From an uncultured Peptococcaceae bacterium (lineage in GTDB: Bacteria; Bacillota; Peptococcia; Peptococcales; Peptococcaceae): a stretch of DNA of 27,520 nucleotides. This document shows positions 14,229 to 21,661 of this stretch, piece by piece (position 1 is the stretch's first letter; each line of letters opens with the position of its first letter). The translations under genes and the position numbers were made by a program. Where the stretch lies: assembly GCA_910585405.1 (NCBI GenBank), contig CAJUDO010000034.1:1-27520 (forward strand). The letters run 5' to 3'. The notes beneath the pieces were generated by a model, which ran no database searches, was not told where the DNA came from, and was given only the letters and a program-made list of their open reading frames with translations.

Positions 14229-14432
14229 CTAAATAGTATCCTCCAGCCCAATGTCGGTCAATAATGCTTTTGTCTGACCGGTAGGCATCGTGAAACGTTG
14301 ATTTAAATATTGCAGACAGGCTGACAATTCTCCTGCCGGTCCGCCGTATTGACTGATCAATGCTTTTGCCAGCCGTAAATCTGCGCATCTTACATCAACA
14401 GGAAATTGCAACTTCTTTTCATAAATCCACAT
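14229..14432 (-). pseudogene. cotJC: Truncated spore-coat manganese catalase-like CotJC
   Basis: The reading MWIYEKKLQFPVDVRC...LISQYGGPAGELSACLQYLNQRF and LLTDIG matches the first 63 or so residues of CotJC, normally about 190 residues. It then runs LEDTI and stops. The diiron/dimanganese ligand region after LLTDIG(T)EE is gone except for a possible first glutamate. The following bases in another frame (YYLEHQKFKLFA) may be the old C-terminal tail, which would fit an internal deletion, but that is uncertain. ATG and the cotJB stop overlap in TAATG, with GAGGGGGTG as ribosome binding site, so the start is original. The break lies about 30 bases from the terminator at the end of the defence island, so the island's arrival or a later deletion probably removed the rest. 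Confidence 0.8.
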
Positions 14433-14725
14433 TAGACAGCACCCCCTCTTTCCCATGGCCATGGCTCATTGATCCAGTTCCATGGGTAGGAAGCCGGACA
14501 GTGACCGAAATTATTCATAGGGCCGTATTGCATTTCATAATTGGCCTTTGCTTCCCAATATTGTTGAAATAACTGATTATAATCGTTGACTGCCTGTTGG
14601 TTGTCTGGATGGGTATCCAGAAACAGGTTGAGGTCAACCAGTGAAAAACTAAGTTGCTGCAGTTCCAGCATAGCTGCCTGTCTGTTGTTTGCTGCAGAAG
14701 CAGGGCAAGCGTTCATTTTTTTCAT
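14432..14725 (-). CDS. cotJB: Spore coat protein CotJB
   Basis: Protein of 97 residues with the CotJB pattern: LQQLSFSLVDLNLFLDTHPDNQQAV, a run of aromatic and acidic residues (YNQLFQQYWEAKANYEMQYGP), and a Trp/Pro-rich end (YPWNWINEPWPWE). CotJB is a coat-associated component of the CotJ complex in endospores. The ATG at 14725 has AAAGGAGTG ahead; a GTG nine bases earlier overlaps that site and is rejected. It is the middle gene of cotJABC, 21 bases after cotJA and overlapping the start of the truncated cotJC by one base. CotJB itself looks intact. Confidence 0.92.
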   Translation of the reverse strand: MKKMNACPASAANNRQAAMLELQQLSFSLVDLNLFLDTHPDNQQAVNDYNQLFQQYWEAKANYEMQYGPMNNFGHCPASYPWNWINEPWPWERGGAV

Positions 14726-14746
14726 TGCAGACACTCCTTTTATTAT

Positions 14747-14956
14747 TTATCGCTTAACGCTTTTTTGCATGTTCTGCATCCCTTGCATTGTATGGGTGGG
14801 CTGCATATTCATTGCTTGTTGAGGACATGGTATGGGTGTATATGGCTGATTCAAGCAAGGAAATACCGTTCCAAAGCGTAAAGCTTCTACTGGTGTATAA
14901 AGCGTAGTGTATTCCTGCCAAGGAACAGAAATCATACCCAATTGGTCATTTCGCAT
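14747..14956 (-). CDS. cotJA: Spore coat-associated protein CotJA
   Basis: Protein of 69 residues with the conserved CotJA core: an early VPWQEY, then YTPVEALRFGTVFPCLNQPY, and a Met/Gln-rich tail. Strong ribosome binding site AAAGGAGG ahead of the ATG. First gene of the cotJ operon, made in the mother cell during sporulation in Bacillus subtilis. Its presence shows a spore-forming ancestry for this organism, although the broken cotJC warns that the operon may no longer work in full. Confidence 0.92.
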   Translation of the reverse strand: MRNDQLGMISVPWQEYTTLYTPVEALRFGTVFPCLNQPYTPIPCPQQAMNMQPTHTMQGMQNMQKSVKR

Positions 14957-14985
14957 AATTTAGCCTCCTTTCCTGTGGCCTTGTA

Positions 14986-14994
14986 TATACTATG
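14986..14994 (-). promoter_or_regulatory. Possible sporulation-type -10 box of cotJA
   Basis: On the minus strand CATAGTATA fits the CATANNNTA -10 pattern of the mother-cell sigma factors E and K, about 30 bases before the cotJA start. A matching -35 is not clear. B. subtilis cotJ depends on sigma E, which makes the idea plausible. Confidence 0.35.
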
Positions 14995-15047
14995 AGTTGG
15001 ACATGCAGGAGGTGTAAATACAGAAAGGAATTATTTAGACAATTCGC

Positions 15048-15076
15048 TTGTCAAAGTAATAATCTGTGCATATAAT
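15048..15076 (+). promoter_or_regulatory. Sigma-A promoter of the EamA-family gene
   Basis: TTGTCA (15048-15053), a 17-base spacer and TATAAT (15071-15076), about 46 bases before the likely start codon. Divergent from the cotJ promoter. Confidence 0.75.
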
Positions 15077-15121
15077 AGTAAGTGCTGCATTGACACAATT
15101 TTTAGTAAAGGAGTGGATCTT

Positions 15122-16027
15122 TTGCAACGAACAACTATGATAGCTAAACTAGCTTTATTGCTGGCTACGATTATCTGGGGCAGTTCTTTTATTATCATGA
15201 AAGATGCGTTGGATGATATGGGTACCTTTTTTTTGTTGGCTTTCCGTTTTGCCGGAGCATGTTTGCTTTTGGCTGTAATTTTCCAAAAAAGTCTGAAACA
15301 ACTTAATTTCTACTATCTGAAAGCAGGATTCGTAATGGGTACGGCGCTTATTATTGCCTATTCTCTGCAAACCTTTGGCTTAGCAGAGACTACGCCAGGT
15401 AAAAATGCTTTTTTAACAGCAGGGTATTGCGTGATGGTGCCGTTTTTCTATTGGATGATTGCGGGGAGAAGACCAGATCGCTACAATATTTCTGCAGCCG
15501 TTCTGTGTGTTGCAGGCATTGGCCTGGTATCGTTGGATGCAAATCTCACCATGGGACGCGGTGATCTCCTTACGATTTTGTGCGGAATTTTTTATGCGCT
15601 GCACATCATCGTTTCAGCCCGCTATACTCAAAATGCAGATGTTATGCTTTTGACAATTGTACAGTTTTTCTTCGCTGCTGTGTGGAGCGGAGCCGCATGC
15701 CTTCTCTTTGAACCTTTTCCTGATTTGGGAGCTGTGCCTACATACACTTGGTTTAGCTTGCTTTATTTGTGTGTATTTGCTACAGCAGGAGCATTGGGAC
15801 TACAAACCTATGGCTTGAAGTATACGGCACCATCAGCCGGAGCACTGATTCTTAGCTTGGAATCTGTGTTTGGTGTAATATTCTCCGTCATATTGGGTGC
15901 AGAGGCTCTGACGCCTCGATTATGTTTGGGCTTTGCCATTATTTTTTCTGGGATTGTAGTCTCCGAAACAAAGTTAGATTTTATACATAAAAAAAAGGTG
16001 ACAAAGGGAGAGTTAGAGAAAACGTAA
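15122..16027 (+). CDS. EamA/DMT-family transporter
   Basis: Inner-membrane transporter of about 301 residues with ten predicted helices in two EamA repeats (roughly residues 4-133 and 145-287). It begins LALLLATIIWGSSFIIMK, the hallmark first helix, and the second repeat shows LLTILCGIFYALHIIV and TAPSAGALILSLESVFGVI. Family members export amino acids, nucleosides or other metabolites; the substrate cannot be told from sequence. The TTG at 15122 is preferred because AAAGGAG lies 8 bases ahead. A GTG at 15113 overlaps that site, and an ATG at 15137 is a further option. It is a single-gene unit with its own promoter and terminator. Confidence 0.88.
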   Translation: MQRTTMIAKLALLLATIIWGSSFIIMKDALDDMGTFFLLAFRFAGACLLLAVIFQKSLKQLNFYYLKAGFVMGTALIIAYSLQTFGLAETTPGKNAFLTAGYCVMVPFFYWMIAGRRPDRYNISAAVLCVAGIGLVSLDANLTMGRGDLLTILCGIFYALHIIVSARYTQNADVMLLTIVQFFFAAVWSGAACLLFEPFPDLGAVPTYTWFSLLYLCVFATAGALGLQTYGLKYTAPSAGALILSLESVFGVIFSVILGAEALTPRLCLGFAIIFSGIVVSETKLDFIHKKKVTKGELEKT

Positions 16028-16109
16028 ATAGAACTATTTAGATGGAAGCATATGTAAAAATATTTTGAAAATAAGTGATTAAATATTTGTTGTACAATAT
16101 GAACAAAAA

Positions 16110-16157
16110 AATAAGCCATTGCACAAGTAATTTTGTGCAGTGGCTTATTGCTTTTTT
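16110..16157. terminator. Rho-independent terminator (bidirectional)
   Basis: AATAAGCCATTGCACA (16110-16125) pairs with TGTGCAGTGGCTTATT (16134-16149) with one G-U. A T-run follows and an A-run precedes it, so it serves the transporter gene and the convergent small gene at 16194-16406. Confidence 0.9.
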
Positions 16158-16193
16158 GGAGATAAAAATATAATCTATAATTGTAATTTATGA

Positions 16194-16406
16194 TTATCTC
16201 AGTTTAGCTTTAACAAACTGTGTAAAGGTGGATGCATAGTAATCCGCTAAGGTACAGCCGCTCTTTACATCATAAAATGGAATGCTGTCACCCAGATCCT
16301 GTTCGAATTGTAAAAATTCTTTATCAAGATCCAATTGCTCGATGCCGGGCAGTTTGGTGACCATATTTTTTAGACGATGTTCAAATATTTCCAGATGTCC
16401 TTTCAT
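16194..16406 (-). CDS. Small protein of unknown function
   Basis: 70-residue soluble protein beginning MKGHLEIFEHRLKNMVTKLP, mixed charge and predicted largely helical, with one Cys and no recognisable domain. AAAGGGGAAA precedes the ATG. It lies convergent with the EamA gene across a shared terminator and divergent from trmB. It keeps a clean frame with a plausible ribosome binding site and is likely a real gene. I recognise no family. Confidence 0.6.
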   Translation of the reverse strand: MKGHLEIFEHRLKNMVTKLPGIEQLDLDKEFLQFEQDLGDSIPFYDVKSGCTLADYYASTFTQFVKAKLR

Positions 16407-16485
16407 CGTATTTCCCCTTTCTGCTTTATGTTACCCTTATTTTAACGTAAATGGGAAAATAAATAAAGTCTTTTTGGGAAAATGG

Positions 16486-16514
16486 TTGTTTTTTGGATAT
16501 GGCCGATATATAAT
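16486..16514 (+). promoter_or_regulatory. Sigma-A promoter of trmB
   Basis: TTGTTT (16486-16491), a 17-base spacer and a perfect TATAAT (16509-16514), 71 bases before the trmB start. Confidence 0.7.
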
Positions 16515-16585
16515 GGGAATACCAAGAATACAGAATACAATCCTCAAAATGCAGTCTAAAAGTATGTTTTAATGGGAGCAAAGAA

Positions 16586-17239
16586 ATGGCGCGAGTACGT
16601 AAACAGCCTGGCACAAGAGAAGCATTGTTACAATATGACTCTGTTGTGCTGGAACCACAGCGATATAAAGGAAACTGGCAACAGGTTTTTGGAAACAAGA
16701 AATCGTTGCAGATAGAAATTGGCATGGGAAAAGGCCGTTTTATTAGCACAATGGCCAAACAAAATCCTAATGTGAATTTTATTGGTGTAGAAGTGATTGA
16801 AGAAGTAATGTTAGATGCAGTAAAACGGATGAATCGTACAGGTGGTATTCCGGACAATCTGCGTTTGGTCTGGATTAATGCTGCGCTTTTAGAAGAATTG
16901 TTTGCGCCAGGAGAGATAGAGCGCATTTATTTAAATTTTTCTGACCCTTGGCCCAAGACAAGACACGCCAAACGGCGATTGACTCATCGTTCTTTTTTAC
17001 AGCAATATGCTGTGATTTTGCAGCAAGATGGACAGCTTCATTTCAAAACGGACAATCAGGGATTGTTTGAATTCAGCTTGAATGAGTTTAGTGATTGTCA
17101 GTGGCAGTTGCAGCATATTCAATTGGACATGTACCGAAAGCTGCCAGCAGAAAATGTAGCGACAGAATATGAAATGAAATTTCATGCCGCGGGACTTCCT
17201 ATTTATCGTTTGGAAGCAGTGAAACCGCGGAGTGAATAA
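16586..17239 (+). CDS. trmB: tRNA (guanine-N7-)-methyltransferase TrmB
   Basis: S-adenosylmethionine-dependent enzyme that makes N7-methylguanosine at position 46 in the variable loop of tRNAs. At 217 residues it is the usual bacterial size. Visible motifs: the SAM site IEIGMGKGRF (about 43-52), GVEVIEE for the acidic loop, the family signature LNFSDPWPKTRHAKRRLTH (about 118-136) with its catalytic Asp, LHFKTDN (about 152-158), and the C-terminal TEYE substrate motif. GGGAG lies 8 bases before the ATG. It is followed by gdhA, which appears to have its own leader. Confidence 0.95.
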   Translation: MARVRKQPGTREALLQYDSVVLEPQRYKGNWQQVFGNKKSLQIEIGMGKGRFISTMAKQNPNVNFIGVEVIEEVMLDAVKRMNRTGGIPDNLRLVWINAALLEELFAPGEIERIYLNFSDPWPKTRHAKRRLTHRSFLQQYAVILQQDGQLHFKTDNQGLFEFSLNEFSDCQWQLQHIQLDMYRKLPAENVATEYEMKFHAAGLPIYRLEAVKPRSE

Positions 17240-17271
17240 AGCAAGAACATTATGTAGCCGATAAAAATCGG

Positions 17272-17306
17272 GGCTGGCAACAGCCACAAAAGATTTTTCA
17301 TATAAT
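17272..17306 (+). promoter_or_regulatory. Hairpin and -10 box before gdhA
   Basis: GGCTG-GCAA-CAGCC (17272-17285) is a tight hairpin with a GNRA-type loop. A perfect TATAAT follows at 17301-17306, 31 bases before the gdhA start, without a good -35. The hairpin could be a weak trmB terminator or a binding site that takes the place of the -35. GCCGAT/ATCGG pairing just upstream adds structure. Confidence 0.45.
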
Positions 17307-17336
17307 AATATTTATTTTTAAGGAGGGCTTATTTCA

Positions 17337-18692
17337 ATGAGCAGCGCTTATATTGAAAAAGTAATCGAAGACGTTAAAAAAAGAAATCAGGGAGAACCAG
17401 AATTCATTCAGACAGTAGAAGAAGTTTTGCGTTCCTTGGAACCAGCAATGGCACAGCATCCAGAATATGAAGAAGCAGACATTCTGGGCAGATTAGTAGA
17501 ACCAGAAAGACAGATTTTCTTCCGTGTAGCATGGGTTGACGATGCAGGTAAAGTACAGGTAAACCGTGGTTTCCGTGTACAGTTTAACAGTGCAATTGGG
17601 CCATACAAAGGCGGTCTGCGTTTCCAGCCAAACGTATACAGCGGTATCATCAAATTCCTGGGCTTCGAACAGATCTTCAAAAACTCCTTAACCGGTCTGC
17701 CAATCGGCGGCGGCAAAGGTGGTTCTGACTTTGATCCATCCGGCAAATCCGATGGAGAAATCATGCGTTTCTGCCAGGCATTCATGACCGAATTATATCG
17801 TCATATCGGTCCAGACGTTGACGTTCCAGCAGGCGACATGGGCGTAGGCGGCAGAGAAATCGGCTATCTGTTCGGTCAGTACAAACGTATTAAAGGCGCA
17901 TTTGAAAATGGCGTATTAACCGGTAAAGACCTGTCCTATGGCGGTTCTCTGATTCGTCCAGAAGCAACAGGTTTCGGTGCAGCTTACTTTGCACAGCACT
18001 TACTGAACCATGAAGGTACTTCCTTCGAAGGGAAAAATGTTTCCATCACAGGTTTTGGTAACGTTGCCTGGGGCGTAGCTACCAAAGTAACAGAAATGGG
18101 CGGCAAAATTGTTACCATTTCCGGTCCAGATGGATATATCTATGATGAAGAAGGCGTTTCCGGCGAAAAAATTGATTATATGTTAGATATGAGAGCTTCC
18201 GGTGCAAACAAAGTATCTGTATACGCTGACAAATTCCCATCTGCAAAATTCTTCCCAGGTGAAAAACCATGGGGCAAAGTTCCAAATGTAGATGTATATA
18301 TGCCATGCGCTACACAGAACGAAATCAAACTGGAAGATGCAGAAGCAATCGTAAAACAGGGTATCAAATACGTTGTAGAAGTATCCAACATGCCTTGCAC
18401 CAACGATGCAATTGCATATCTGCAGAAAAACGGCGTAGTAATGGCTCCATCTAAAGCTGTGAACGCTGGTGGTGTTGCAGTATCCGCTCTGGAAATGAGC
18501 CAGAACTCCCAGAGACTGTCCTGGACAGCTGAAGAAGTAGACAAGAGATTGTTTGACATTATGAAAGACATTCATGACAATGCGGCTTCCGCAGCTGAAG
18601 AATATGGTCTGGGTTACAACCTGATGGCTGGTGCAAACCTGGCTGGTTTCCGTAAAGTTGCCAGAGCTATGTATCAGCAGGGTGTTATGTAA
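17337..18692 (+). CDS. gdhA: Glutamate dehydrogenase, probably NAD-dependent
   Basis: Hexameric-type glutamate dehydrogenase of 451 residues, interconverting glutamate with 2-oxoglutarate and ammonia. It is strikingly like the NAD enzyme of Clostridium symbiosum throughout. Substrate and catalytic lysines are visible as Lys91 (GPYKGGLRF), Lys115 (FKNSLTGLP) and Lys127 (GGGKGGSDFDP). The Rossmann motif is GFGNVAWG (239-246). The loop after the second strand reads SGPDGYIYD, as in the NAD-specific clostridial enzyme, so NAD is the likelier cofactor (inference). AAGGAGGG precedes the ATG. Codon choice differs from its neighbours (many CGT, CCA, GGT), as expected for a highly expressed gene. In this setting it would turn glutamate back to 2-oxoglutarate for the downstream aminotransferase. 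Confidence 0.96.
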   Translation: MSSAYIEKVIEDVKKRNQGEPEFIQTVEEVLRSLEPAMAQHPEYEEADILGRLVEPERQIFFRVAWVDDAGKVQVNRGFRVQFNSAIGPYKGGLRFQPNVYSGIIKFLGFEQIFKNSLTGLPIGGGKGGSDFDPSGKSDGEIMRFCQAFMTELYRHIGPDVDVPAGDMGVGGREIGYLFGQYKRIKGAFENGVLTGKDLSYGGSLIRPEATGFGAAYFAQHLLNHEGTSFEGKNVSITGFGNVAWGVATKVTEMGGKIVTISGPDGYIYDEEGVSGEKIDYMLDMRASGANKVSVYADKFPSAKFFPGEKPWGKVPNVDVYMPCATQNEIKLEDAEAIVKQGIKYVVEVSNMPCTNDAIAYLQKNGVVMAPSKAVNAGGVAVSALEMSQNSQRLSWTAEEVDKRLFDIMKDIHDNAASAAEEYGLGYNLMAGANLAGFRKVARAMYQQGVM

Positions 18693-18760
18693 TTTTGGAT
18701 ATCGTGTTTATCTGAAATAGATATAAGTCAGGAAATGAGAAAGGCAGTAAAAATAACTCC

Positions 18761-18799
18761 AAAAAATCGCTGAAGGTCGTGCATCTTCAGCGATTTTTT
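18761..18799 (+). terminator. Rho-independent terminator of gdhA
   Basis: AAAAAATCGCTGAAG (18761-18775) pairs with CTTCAGCGATTTTTT (18785-18799) around a 9-base loop. Strong terminator ending the gdhA transcript. Confidence 0.93.
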
Positions 18800-18954
18800 G
18801 CTATAATTGTGATACGATAAATTCATTATACATACCGGTGTTGATTTTTTCGAAAAAATGATTTGCAAAAATCGGAAAAGCTGTCGCTCACCATGGCTTT
18901 TCTTTAAGGCTGTTGTTACGGGCTTTTCAGTATTTTTTAGTGGAAGTGACTGGA

Positions 18955-19035
18955 ATGGATTATTTTTGGCAAGGTTTGACGATGGGGCTTGCCTATGTAG
19001 CGCCTATTGGATTACAAAATCTCTTTGTTTTTTAG
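18955..19035 (+). pseudogene. Stump of a LysE/ArgO-family amino acid exporter
   Basis: A 26-codon frame whose residues 1-20 read MDYFWQGLTMGLAYVAPIGL and which continues QNLFV. This is the highly conserved first helix of LysE/ArgO exporters, which are about 200 residues long, but the frame stops at once after it. No downstream frame continues the protein before the hairpin at 19097. There is only a weak ribosome binding site. The rest of the 18693-19177 gap holds the gdhA terminator, this remnant and a long hairpin, with nothing else recognisable. The gene was probably lost by deletion, which matters because arginine/lysine export would bear on amino acid balance. Confidence 0.7.
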
Positions 19036-19096
19036 TCTTTTAAGATAAGGGGAAAAGGAATACGGAATATAAAATAATGAAAGCGTTTCTAAGAGA

Positions 19097-19174
19097 AGGA
19101 CTGTCTGCTTGATAAGTATCCGAAAACTGAAAAATCAGTGTAGGGTATACTTATTAGCAGACAGTCCTTTTTTG
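19097..19174. terminator. Long stem-loop, probable terminator of the YheO-like regulator gene
   Basis: AAGGACTGTCTGCT (19097-19110) pairs perfectly with AGCAGACAGTCCTT (19157-19170). The stem continues with GATAAGTAT against GTATACTTATT, and an ACTGA/TCAGT hairpin closes the tip. TTTTTT runs over 19169-19174 on the plus strand. On the minus strand it would end the regulator transcript just 7 bases after the stop codon. It is longer than most terminators and could also be a small mobile hairpin. Confidence 0.75.
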
Positions 19175-19177
19175 AAA

Positions 19178-19825
19178 TCATTGGTCGTTTCTGATTTCGC
19201 GCAAATAATTGTATAAGGTTGCCTGGGAGATGGATAACTGCTCGCAGACTAAGGAGACAGCGTCCTTGACGTCAAAGATGCCTTTTTGCTCCAGTGCTGT
19301 GAGGACGCGGAGCTTGGTTTCTTTATATTCCAATCTGCTTGGCTTTACCTGTTCCAGTTCCTGAAAAATTGTACGCTTTGTAATAGCCTGAATATAATTT
19401 TCTTCTTCTTGGACAGGGACCTCGTTTTCAAGGAGACGGGTATCCAGAAAACGATTTAACTGCTCCCGCAGGTTATGTACACTGGTGATATCCTGGTTGA
19501 TACAGAGCAGTACGATAGGGTGGTGCTCTGTATCATAAAAAACGAAATGAGAAGTACGCAGTTTTTTACCGGAAGCGGAGGTACCGTTAAATCCGATCAA
19601 GTGTCCGTCCTTGTCTGCCAAGCTAATGATAGTCTCAATCAAGGCGTGGTCTTCCGGAGAATCTATGGTACGGTTGGTAATATATCCGTTTTCGATATAA
19701 ACAATCTTTTTTTGAATTAAGTCATGTACTACGACTTCTGTCTCGGAGCCTAGTAGTTTAATAAGCCCTTTTGCAAAATTTAGTACACAGTGCAGGGTGG
19801 TTTGGTTCGTAATAGCTTCACTCAT
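19178..19825 (-). CDS. YheO-like PAS transcriptional regulator
   Basis: DNA-binding regulator of 215 residues. The N-terminal YheO-like PAS domain spans about 10-125 (LGSETEVVVHDLIQKKIVYIENG, GFNGTSASGKKLRTSHFVFYD). A C-terminal helix-turn-helix lies at about 150-212, ending EQLSISQATLYNYLREIRND, the pattern of the HTH_22 family. Such proteins often control metabolism of amino acids or related compounds; the ligand is unknown. It is divergent from the NhaC/aminotransferase/oxidoreductase cluster across a 334-base AT-rich gap with a strong promoter and an inverted repeat. This makes it the prime candidate regulator of that cluster (inference). Confidence 0.9.
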   Translation of the reverse strand: MSEAITNQTTLHCVLNFAKGLIKLLGSETEVVVHDLIQKKIVYIENGYITNRTIDSPEDHALIETIISLADKDGHLIGFNGTSASGKKLRTSHFVFYDTEHHPIVLLCINQDITSVHNLREQLNRFLDTRLLENEVPVQEEENYIQAITKRTIFQELEQVKPSRLEYKETKLRVLTALEQKGIFDVKDAVSLVCEQLSISQATLYNYLREIRNDQ

Positions 19826-19990
19826 GATGTTCTCCTAAATACTAATTTTTATAATTAATTATATTAACATGATGAAAAAAAGTCTGCAAGAGAATTGCAC
19901 ATAATTTTTTTGATGTAGAGAAAGATTAGGCAAGAACACATCTGAATTATAAAATTTTTATAAAAATACTGAAAAATTATAGAAAAATTA

Positions 19991-20019
19991 TTGACAGATA
20001 ATAATAACCAATGTATAAT
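19991..20019 (+). promoter_or_regulatory. Consensus sigma-A promoter of the nhaC-led cluster
   Basis: TTGACA (19991-19996), exactly 17 bases and TATAAT (20014-20019): a full consensus match, so expression should be strong unless repressed. It lies in the AT-rich gap 19826-20159, which otherwise holds the inverted repeat at 20033-20071 and no gene. Transcription would start near 20026, leaving a leader of about 134 bases. Confidence 0.85.
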
Positions 20020-20032
20020 ATTTTTATAAACT

Positions 20033-20071
20033 CAATACAATGATTATAAAATATTTATAAATTTTGTATTG
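20033..20071 (+). promoter_or_regulatory. Inverted repeat in the leader, candidate operator
   Basis: CAATACAA (20033-20040) and TTGTATTG (20064-20071) form a perfect 8-bp inverted repeat spaced by 23 AT-rich bases, about 7-45 bases after the predicted start point. It fits a downstream operator for a dimeric or tetrameric repressor such as the divergent YheO-like regulator. An RNA hairpin is less likely given its AU-only loop. Confidence 0.5.
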
Positions 20072-20159
20072 ACGAAAATGTTGCAACGCATGCATGCAGG
20101 CAAAAACAGAAAAAATTTTTTTGATTAGCTCTTCAATAATAGAAAAAGGAGAAACTGCT

Positions 20160-21572
20160 ATGGATACTAATGTTAGCAAACAAAAAACCCCCTCTGCTTT
20201 AGGAGCTTGTATCACCTTACTTGCTGTTTGTATTGCCATTTTAGGAGGTCTGCGCCTGGGGATTGGGGCTCCGATGTCATTGTTTTTGGGAACAATTGTA
20301 GCGATTGCTGCAGCACTGTTCTATCGTGTTCCTTGGGAAACCATTCAGAAAACATTTATGAAAATGATTAGTGATAGCCTGATTCCTATTTTGATTTTAA
20401 TGAATGTAGGGATTATGGTTGGGGCATGGCTGATTGGCGGCACCGTTCCGTCATTGATGTATTATGGTTTAACAGTATGTACCCCATCAATTATTTTACC
20501 GCTGACTTTCTTGCTATGTATTGTAATGTCTGTCTTTTCCGGAACCAGCTTTGGCTCAATTGCCACTATGGGTCTGGCTCTTGTCGGCGTAGGCATGAGT
20601 ATGGGTATTCCGGCGTATGTAGTGGCAGGTGCTGCCGTTTCCGGCGCTTATTTCGGTGATAAAATGTCGCCAATGTCCGATAGCACCAATATCGCTGCTG
20701 CAATGACTGGTGCAAACTTATTTGAACATATCGGGTCAATGATGTACACGACAGTGCCGGCTTCGGTGATAACGCTTATTTTATACACAGTGCTCGGTTT
20801 CCATTATGCCGGTGATGTCACAGATATGAGCAATGTGGCGATTATGTTGGATACCTTGGATGCAACATTTAATATCAGTATTATTGCCATTATTCCGGCA
20901 ATCTTGATGCTGGTTGTTTCTGCGAAAAAAGTTCCGGCGATTTTAGGTCTTGGTGGTTGCGCGTTATTTTCTGTATTCTTTGCAATGATTATGCAGCCGG
21001 TTAGCTTCAAGCAGGTTATGGGTGCGTGCTTTTCCGGTTATCATTCTGATACAGGCGTTGCCATGGTAGACACCATTTTAAGCCGCGGCGGCTTGACCTC
21101 TATGACCAGTACCTTCTTTATTATTATTCTTGCAGCTGTTATGGGCGGAAGCTTGATGTCCAGCGGCGTGATTGAAGTATTTATGGAAAAAGTCTTAAAG
21201 AAAATGATCAAGGGTGTTCGTTCTTTAGTCATCAGTACAATGGTATACAGCTATTTGATTTTATTCATGTCTGGCAACCAGCAGTTGGGTGTTATCATGG
21301 GTGGCGTGACCTTTAGAGAACTATACGATGAAATGGATGTTCATCCCAAAGTACTTTCCCGTACATTGGCAGATACATCGGATATCTTTGCACCGTTGGT
21401 GCCATGGAGCAGCGCTTGTATTTATATTATGACAGTATTAGGTGTATCAGCTGCATATATTCCATTTTCATTCTTGGGCTTTATCGTGCCGATCTTCACG
21501 TTGCTGTATGGATGCACAGGGTTCGCTATGTGGCATAAGGATGGAACGCCGTTGAGAAAGAAAGCCAATTAA
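20160..21572 (+). CDS. NhaC-family Na+/H+ antiporter-like transporter
   Basis: Polytopic membrane protein of 470 residues with about 12 helices, of the NhaC/ion-transporter superfamily. The family signature is GDKMSPMSDSTNIAAAMTG at about residues 164-182, followed by a second conserved region near VLSRTLADTSDIFAPLVPW. Members exchange Na+ and H+; some relatives exchange malate/lactate or carry amino acid-type substrates, so the true substrate is open. Here, at the head of an amino acid fermentation cluster, it may import the substrate or export the acid product (inference). The ATG at 20160 has AAAAGGAG ahead; an ATG 66 bases earlier lacks one. The aminotransferase follows after 89 bases with no terminator visible. 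Confidence 0.9.
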   Translation: MDTNVSKQKTPSALGACITLLAVCIAILGGLRLGIGAPMSLFLGTIVAIAAALFYRVPWETIQKTFMKMISDSLIPILILMNVGIMVGAWLIGGTVPSLMYYGLTVCTPSIILPLTFLLCIVMSVFSGTSFGSIATMGLALVGVGMSMGIPAYVVAGAAVSGAYFGDKMSPMSDSTNIAAAMTGANLFEHIGSMMYTTVPASVITLILYTVLGFHYAGDVTDMSNVAIMLDTLDATFNISIIAIIPAILMLVVSAKKVPAILGLGGCALFSVFFAMIMQPVSFKQVMGACFSGYHSDTGVAMVDTILSRGGLTSMTSTFFIIILAAVMGGSLMSSGVIEVFMEKVLKKMIKGVRSLVISTMVYSYLILFMSGNQQLGVIMGGVTFRELYDEMDVHPKVLSRTLADTSDIFAPLVPWSSACIYIMTVLGVSAAYIPFSFLGFIVPIFTLLYGCTGFAMWHKDGTPLRKKAN

Positions 21573-21661
21573 AGGCGTAATCACTAAAAGTAGGGCAGTT
21601 TTAGCAAAGTTAAATAAATATATGTATTTTATGTGCGATAAGGGAAAGGAAGGAGTTTAAA

